Positions 7,452 to 10,277 of a DNA stretch of 10,277 bases are shown here, in pieces. Under the pieces are notes generated by a model. That model saw only the letters and a list, made by a program, of their open reading frames with translations, was not told the DNA's origin and made no database searches. How positions within the stretch are numbered: the first letter of the stretch is position 1; each line of letters opens with the position of its first letter. Both the position numbers and the translations under genes were made by a program. This stretch comes from Candidatus Kapaibacterium sp. (GTDB lineage: Bacteria > Bacteroidota > Ignavibacteria > Kapaibacteriales > UBA2268). The stretch spans positions 1-10,277 of the forward strand of contig CALHRB010000216.1 of assembly GCA_938038165.1 (NCBI GenBank). Direction: 5' to 3'.

Positions 7452-8798
7452 TTATCCGCTAATTCCTGCTCCTCTGCCTTTGATTTTTCCGCTTTTCATA
7501 AATCCGTCGTAGTGTCGCATCAACAAATATGACTCAATTTGTTGAAGAGTATCAAGGCAGACACCAACCATAATCAAAAGTGAAGTTCCACCAAAAAATG
7601 ATGCAAATCCGGGAGTTACGCCAAGCAATCTTGATGCAAATGTTGGCATTATAGCTATAAGAGCAAGAAATATTGAACCCGGAAGAGTTATCCTTGTAAG
7701 AACAGCATCAATGTATTCAGCAGTAGGTTTTCCCGGTCTGATGCCCGGAATGAATCCTCCCTGCTTTTTCATATTATCAGCAATATCCCGTGGATTAAAA
7801 ACAATAGCAGTATAAAAATAAGTAAACAAAACTACCATTGTACCATACACTAATGCATAAATATATGATTGTTCACTGAAAGCAGAAACAAGACCATATA
7901 GCCAGGTACTGTCAGGGAAAAAACTAAAAATAGTTTGAGGAATAAACATTAGTGATTGAGCAAAAATAATTGGCATAACTCCAGCAGTATTGACCCTTAG
8001 TGGAATATACTGAGTTGTACCACCATAAACTTTTCGTCCAACCTGCCTTTTGGCATATTGAACTGGAATTCTTCTGGCACCTTGAGTAATGAATATTACA
8101 GAAGCAATAATGCCAAATAAAAACAACAAGATGATTAATTCAACAATCCAGGGTTTTTCCTGTAGTTGAAATATTTGATTCATTTCCTGATAAAAAGCAC
8201 CCGGAAGTCTGGCTATAATGCCAATGAAGATAATCAAGGATATACCATTACCAATGCCACGATCGGTAATTTGTTCGCCTAACCACATTAGAAATATTGT
8301 GCCTGCGGTCAGTAGAAAAACACTTGTAATTGTAAATAAAAAGCCGGGATCGGGAACAACAGGCACCCCACCTGCATCCATATTGACTAATCTGATGGTC
8401 ATTCCCCAGCCATTTAGAGCCGCTATAATAACAGTCAGATACCTTGTGTACTGATTAATTTTTCTTCTGCCTTCTTCTCCGGATTTTTGTAATTTCTGGA
8501 TTTCCGGAATAACAATACCGCCTAGTTGAAGAATAATGGAAGAAGTAATATAAGGCATAACGCCCAAAGCAAATATAGCCGCATTAGAAAAAGCTCCACC
8601 AACAAATAGGTCGAAAAGTCCAAACAAATCATTACCGCCGCTCCCAGCCATTTGTTTAAGCAAAACAGGGTCAACGCCGGGAAGAGTAATATGAGAACCA
8701 ACACGCACTATAAGTAAAATAATCACAGTAGTAATTATTCTGCTACGAAGCTCGTCTATCTTGAATATATTCTGTATTGTTTGGATAAAACTACTCAT
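7452..8798 (-). CDS. secY: Preprotein translocase subunit SecY
   Basis: SecY forms the channel of the SecYEG translocon in the inner membrane and moves preproteins driven by SecA or the ribosome. The 448 residues show the expected ten membrane spans, roughly at 21-38, 72-98, 117-135, 152-173, 183-200, 218-236, 271-292, 313-334, 372-394 and 398-417. A glycine-rich plug region lies near 54-70. Family motifs are GVMPYITSSIILQL (79-92), LGEQITDRGIGNGIS (173-187), ARRIPVQYAKR (241-251) and, in the long SecA/ribosome-binding cytoplasmic loop, NPRDIADNMKKQGGFIPGIRPG split around 335-356. The ATG overlaps the rplO stop by 8 nt (ATGAGTAG), and a GGAGGAAAGG tract upstream serves as ribosome binding site. 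Confidence 0.98.
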   Translation of the reverse strand: MSSFIQTIQNIFKIDELRSRIITTVIILLIVRVGSHITLPGVDPVLLKQMAGSGGNDLFGLFDLFVGGAFSNAAIFALGVMPYITSSIILQLGGIVIPEIQKLQKSGEEGRRKINQYTRYLTVIIAALNGWGMTIRLVNMDAGGVPVVPDPGFLFTITSVFLLTAGTIFLMWLGEQITDRGIGNGISLIIFIGIIARLPGAFYQEMNQIFQLQEKPWIVELIILLFLFGIIASVIFITQGARRIPVQYAKRQVGRKVYGGTTQYIPLRVNTAGVMPIIFAQSLMFIPQTIFSFFPDSTWLYGLVSAFSEQSYIYALVYGTMVVLFTYFYTAIVFNPRDIADNMKKQGGFIPGIRPGKPTAEYIDAVLTRITLPGSIFLALIAIMPTFASRLLGVTPGFASFFGGTSLLIMVGVCLDTLQQIESYLLMRHYDGFMKSGKIKGRGAGISG

Positions 8799-9252
8799 TA
8801 ACTATTGCCTTTCCTCCGACAGACTCGATTTTTTGTTTTGCGGATTCTGAAAACTTATCAGCTTTGATACTGATTGGTATTTTGATATCCCCGTTTCCAA
8901 GGATTTTCAATGGTAAATTGTTTTTAGAAATCGCACCGGCTTTGTACAAAGCATCAAAATCAATACTATCAGGATTAATTTTTTCTTTATCAATCAATTC
9001 CTGAAGCCTGCTCAAGTTAACAATTTGATATTCTTTCCTGAATATGTTAGTAAATCCGAATTTTGGTATTCTACGGCTGAGAGGCATTTGCCCACCTTCG
9101 AAGGCAAGTTTCCTTTTGTAACCTGTTCGTGATTGAGCGCCCTTGTGTCCTCTTGTCGAAGTGCCACCATGACCCGAACCAGGTCCACGGGCAATTCGCT
9201 TTCTTTTTTTCTTTGCTCCTTCAGCGTATTTGATATTTCCTATGTGTTTCAT
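8791..9252 (-). CDS. rplO: 50S ribosomal protein L15
   Basis: L15 is an assembly protein of the large subunit with a long, basic, glycine-rich N-terminal extension that threads into 23S rRNA. The 153 residues are close to the usual 145-150. The N-terminal part has AEGAKKKRKRIARGPGSGHG followed by the signature GGTSTRGHKGAQSRTG (about 29-44). The middle has FEGGQMPLSRRIPKFGF, and the C-terminal globular part ends in GGKAIVNE. It starts 26 nt after rpmD without a clear Shine-Dalgarno sequence, and its last 8 nt overlap secY. Confidence 0.98.
   Translation of the reverse strand: MKHIGNIKYAEGAKKKRKRIARGPGSGHGGTSTRGHKGAQSRTGYKRKLAFEGGQMPLSRRIPKFGFTNIFRKEYQIVNLSRLQELIDKEKINPDSIDFDALYKAGAISKNNLPLKILGNGDIKIPISIKADKFSESAKQKIESVGGKAIVNE
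8808..8817 (-). promoter_or_regulatory. Shine-Dalgarno tract of secY inside rplO
   Basis: Minus-strand GGAGGAAAGG ends 9 nt before the secY ATG. It lies within the last codons of rplO (encoding V-G-G-K), so it serves secY while still coding for L15. Confidence 0.65.
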
Positions 9253-9278
9253 AGTCTTATTAATATTTAAAGATTCAA

Positions 9279-9464
9279 TTAAACTTCTACTTCTTCAACT
9301 TTAACCAGATGTTTAACCACTTCAATCATCCCTCTGATATTAGCATTATCAGGTAATAAATTAAAGTAATTTGGTCTGCCAAGACCCAAAGCTTTTATTG
9401 TTAGCTTTTGTTTCTCGGGCCTTTTAATAACGCTTCTCAGCTGTGTGATTTTTAACTTTTTCAT
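9279..9464 (-). CDS. rpmD: 50S ribosomal protein L30
   Basis: A small 50S protein contacting 23S rRNA. The 61 residues match the normal bacterial length. Recognisable parts are KKLKITQLRSVIKRPEKQK, the LKALGLGR-like block (TIKALGLGRPN, about 22-32), then IRGMIEVVKHLVKVEEV at the end. The usual order rpsE-rpmD-rplO holds. It starts 18 nt after rpsE, with no clear Shine-Dalgarno sequence. Confidence 0.97.
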   Translation of the reverse strand: MKKLKITQLRSVIKRPEKQKLTIKALGLGRPNYFNLLPDNANIRGMIEVVKHLVKVEEVEV

Positions 9465-9482
9465 ACTACAACTTTATTAAAA

Positions 9483-9986
9483 TCAACCATAAACAACTTT
9501 ATCAATTCCGATACCTCGACGGTTTGCGACGGCAGATGCATCCTCGAGTTCCATCAAGCCCTGGAGTGCTGCTTTGATAGTATTATGGGGATTAGACGAT
9601 CCAAGACTCTTGGTCAAAACATCCTGAACACCGGCTAATTCCAAAATAGCTCTGACACCACCCGCTGCAATTACTCCTGTTCCGGGGGTAGCTGGCTTTA
9701 GTAGAACTTTGGCAGCTCCAAATCTTCCAATAACCTGATGAGGTATTGTCGAGCCCTGAAGTCTGACTTTAACGACGTTTTTCTTTGCAGCTTCTGTAGC
9801 TTTTGTTACTGCATCAACAACTTCACTAGCTTTGCCAAGGCCATATCCAACATGCCCGTTCTGGTCTCCAACAACGACAATTGCCGAGAAATTGAAACGC
9901 CGGCCACCTTTGACGACTTTGGCAGTTCTTCCAACATAAACTAACTTATCTTTTAATGGAATTTCTGATGACTTAATCTTAGCCAA
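9483..9986 (-). CDS. rpsE: 30S ribosomal protein S5 (TTG start)
   Basis: S5 sits where mRNA enters the small subunit and affects decoding accuracy and spectinomycin response. The 167 residues match the family length. The N-terminal double-stranded-RNA-binding-type domain has VVKGGRRFNFSAIVVVGD (24-41) with the loop (Lys26-Gly28) where spectinomycin-resistance changes occur elsewhere; here it is the usual sequence. GHVGYGLGKASEV and TGVIAAGGVRAILELAGV follow. The start must be the TTG at 9986: a TGA in frame lies four codons upstream with no ATG between, the next internal Met is far downstream, and the TTG gives AKIKSSEIPLKDK preceded by GAGGA. It starts 26 nt after rplR. Confidence 0.96.
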   Translation of the reverse strand: MAKIKSSEIPLKDKLVYVGRTAKVVKGGRRFNFSAIVVVGDQNGHVGYGLGKASEVVDAVTKATEAAKKNVVKVRLQGSTIPHQVIGRFGAAKVLLKPATPGTGVIAAGGVRAILELAGVQDVLTKSLGSSNPHNTIKAALQGLMELEDASAVANRRGIGIDKVVYG

Positions 9987-9992
9987 TTTTTT

Positions 9993-9997
9993 TCCTC
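9993..9997 (-). promoter_or_regulatory. Shine-Dalgarno sequence of rpsE
   Basis: GAGGA on the minus strand, separated by six A residues from the TTG start of rpsE. With the in-frame TGA overlapping it, this settles the non-ATG start. Confidence 0.75.
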
Positions 9998-10012
9998 ACT
10001 CAAATAATGTTA

Positions 10013-10277
10013 TTAAAATTCAAGACCATTACTTCGGGCAGACTCCGCAAGTGCTTTAACTCTACCGTGATATAAATAGCCATTCCTATCGAAAGATATC
10101 TTTTTGATATTCTTTTCAATAGCCTTTTTGGCTAATACAGCCCCGACTATTTTACTATGATCAGTTCTTTTCATGTCGGGTTTTATCTGTTCTTTTACAT
10201 CTTTGTCCAATGTTGAAGCTGAAACCAAAGTTTTACCTTCTACATCATCAATAATCTGGGCATAGATGTTATTAAGA
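10013..10277 (-). CDS. rplR: 50S ribosomal protein L18 (5' end outside the window)
   Basis: L18 binds 5S rRNA with L5 and L25 and anchors it in the central protuberance. The last 87 residues are present; the frame continues through the right edge. Reading in from the edge gives NNIYAQIIDDVEGKTLVSAS, the family's S/N-x-H/Y-I-Y-A-Q-I-I-D-D block, then DHSKIVGAVLAKKAIEKNI, ISFDRNGYLYHGRVKALAE and the end SARSNGLEF. A TTG at 10228 is only internal and not a start. About 30-35 N-terminal residues of the usual roughly 120 are missing because of the window boundary, not a mutation. Confidence 0.97.
   Translation of the reverse strand, partial: LNNIYAQIIDDVEGKTLVSASTLDKDVKEQIKPDMKRTDHSKIVGAVLAKKAIEKNIKKISFDRNGYLYHGRVKALAESARSNGLEF

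Noticed and set aside
6640..8798. Missing adk between secY and map
   Set aside because: adk is in this position only in some lineages, so its absence is not notable.

Overview
The window is AT-rich. It holds the 3' two thirds of a bacterial spc/alpha ribosomal-protein cluster on the minus strand and, convergent to it, two overlapping histidine kinase genes on the plus strand. The organism looks like a member of the Bacteroidota/Chlorobiota group, perhaps an Ignavibacteria- or Kapabacteria-like lineage. The reasons are a zinc-ligand-free L36, an L17 with a long C-terminal extension, an RpoA N-terminus with a QMQMP stretch that resembles green-sulfur-bacterial RpoA as I remember it, and mixed Shine-Dalgarno use. 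This placement is an inference from memory of the families, not a database result.

Plus strand, 2-3455: a multi-PAS sensor histidine kinase, probably cut by the left edge, overlaps by 8 nt a second gene encoding a receiver domain fused to a histidine kinase. Neither has a DNA-binding or enzymatic output domain, so they look like successive members of a phosphorelay whose final output lies elsewhere.

Intergenic, 3456-3557: one strong AT-flanked hairpin lies between the two convergent units and can serve as a terminator for both.

Minus strand, 10277 down to 3558, in transcription order: rplR (5'-truncated by the window edge), rpsE, rpmD, rplO, secY, map, infA, rpmJ, rpsM, rpsK, rpoA, rplQ. 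Gaps are short (45 nt or less) and rplO/secY overlap by 8 nt, so this is most likely one transcription unit. It encodes 30S and 50S proteins, the SecYEG channel subunit, N-terminal methionine removal, initiation factor IF-1 and the RNA polymerase alpha subunit. rpsD (S4), which often lies between rpsK and rpoA, is absent from that position. Two genes use non-ATG starts (rpsE TTG, rpsM GTG), each preceded by a clear Shine-Dalgarno sequence.

No stretch over 300 bases lacks a gene. Most of the window is conserved housekeeping DNA. The points worth a second look are the missing rpsD, the very acidic 100-residue L17 tail, the overlapping kinase pair, and the start-codon/Shine-Dalgarno pattern. I see no mobile element, CRISPR array, tRNA or rRNA.
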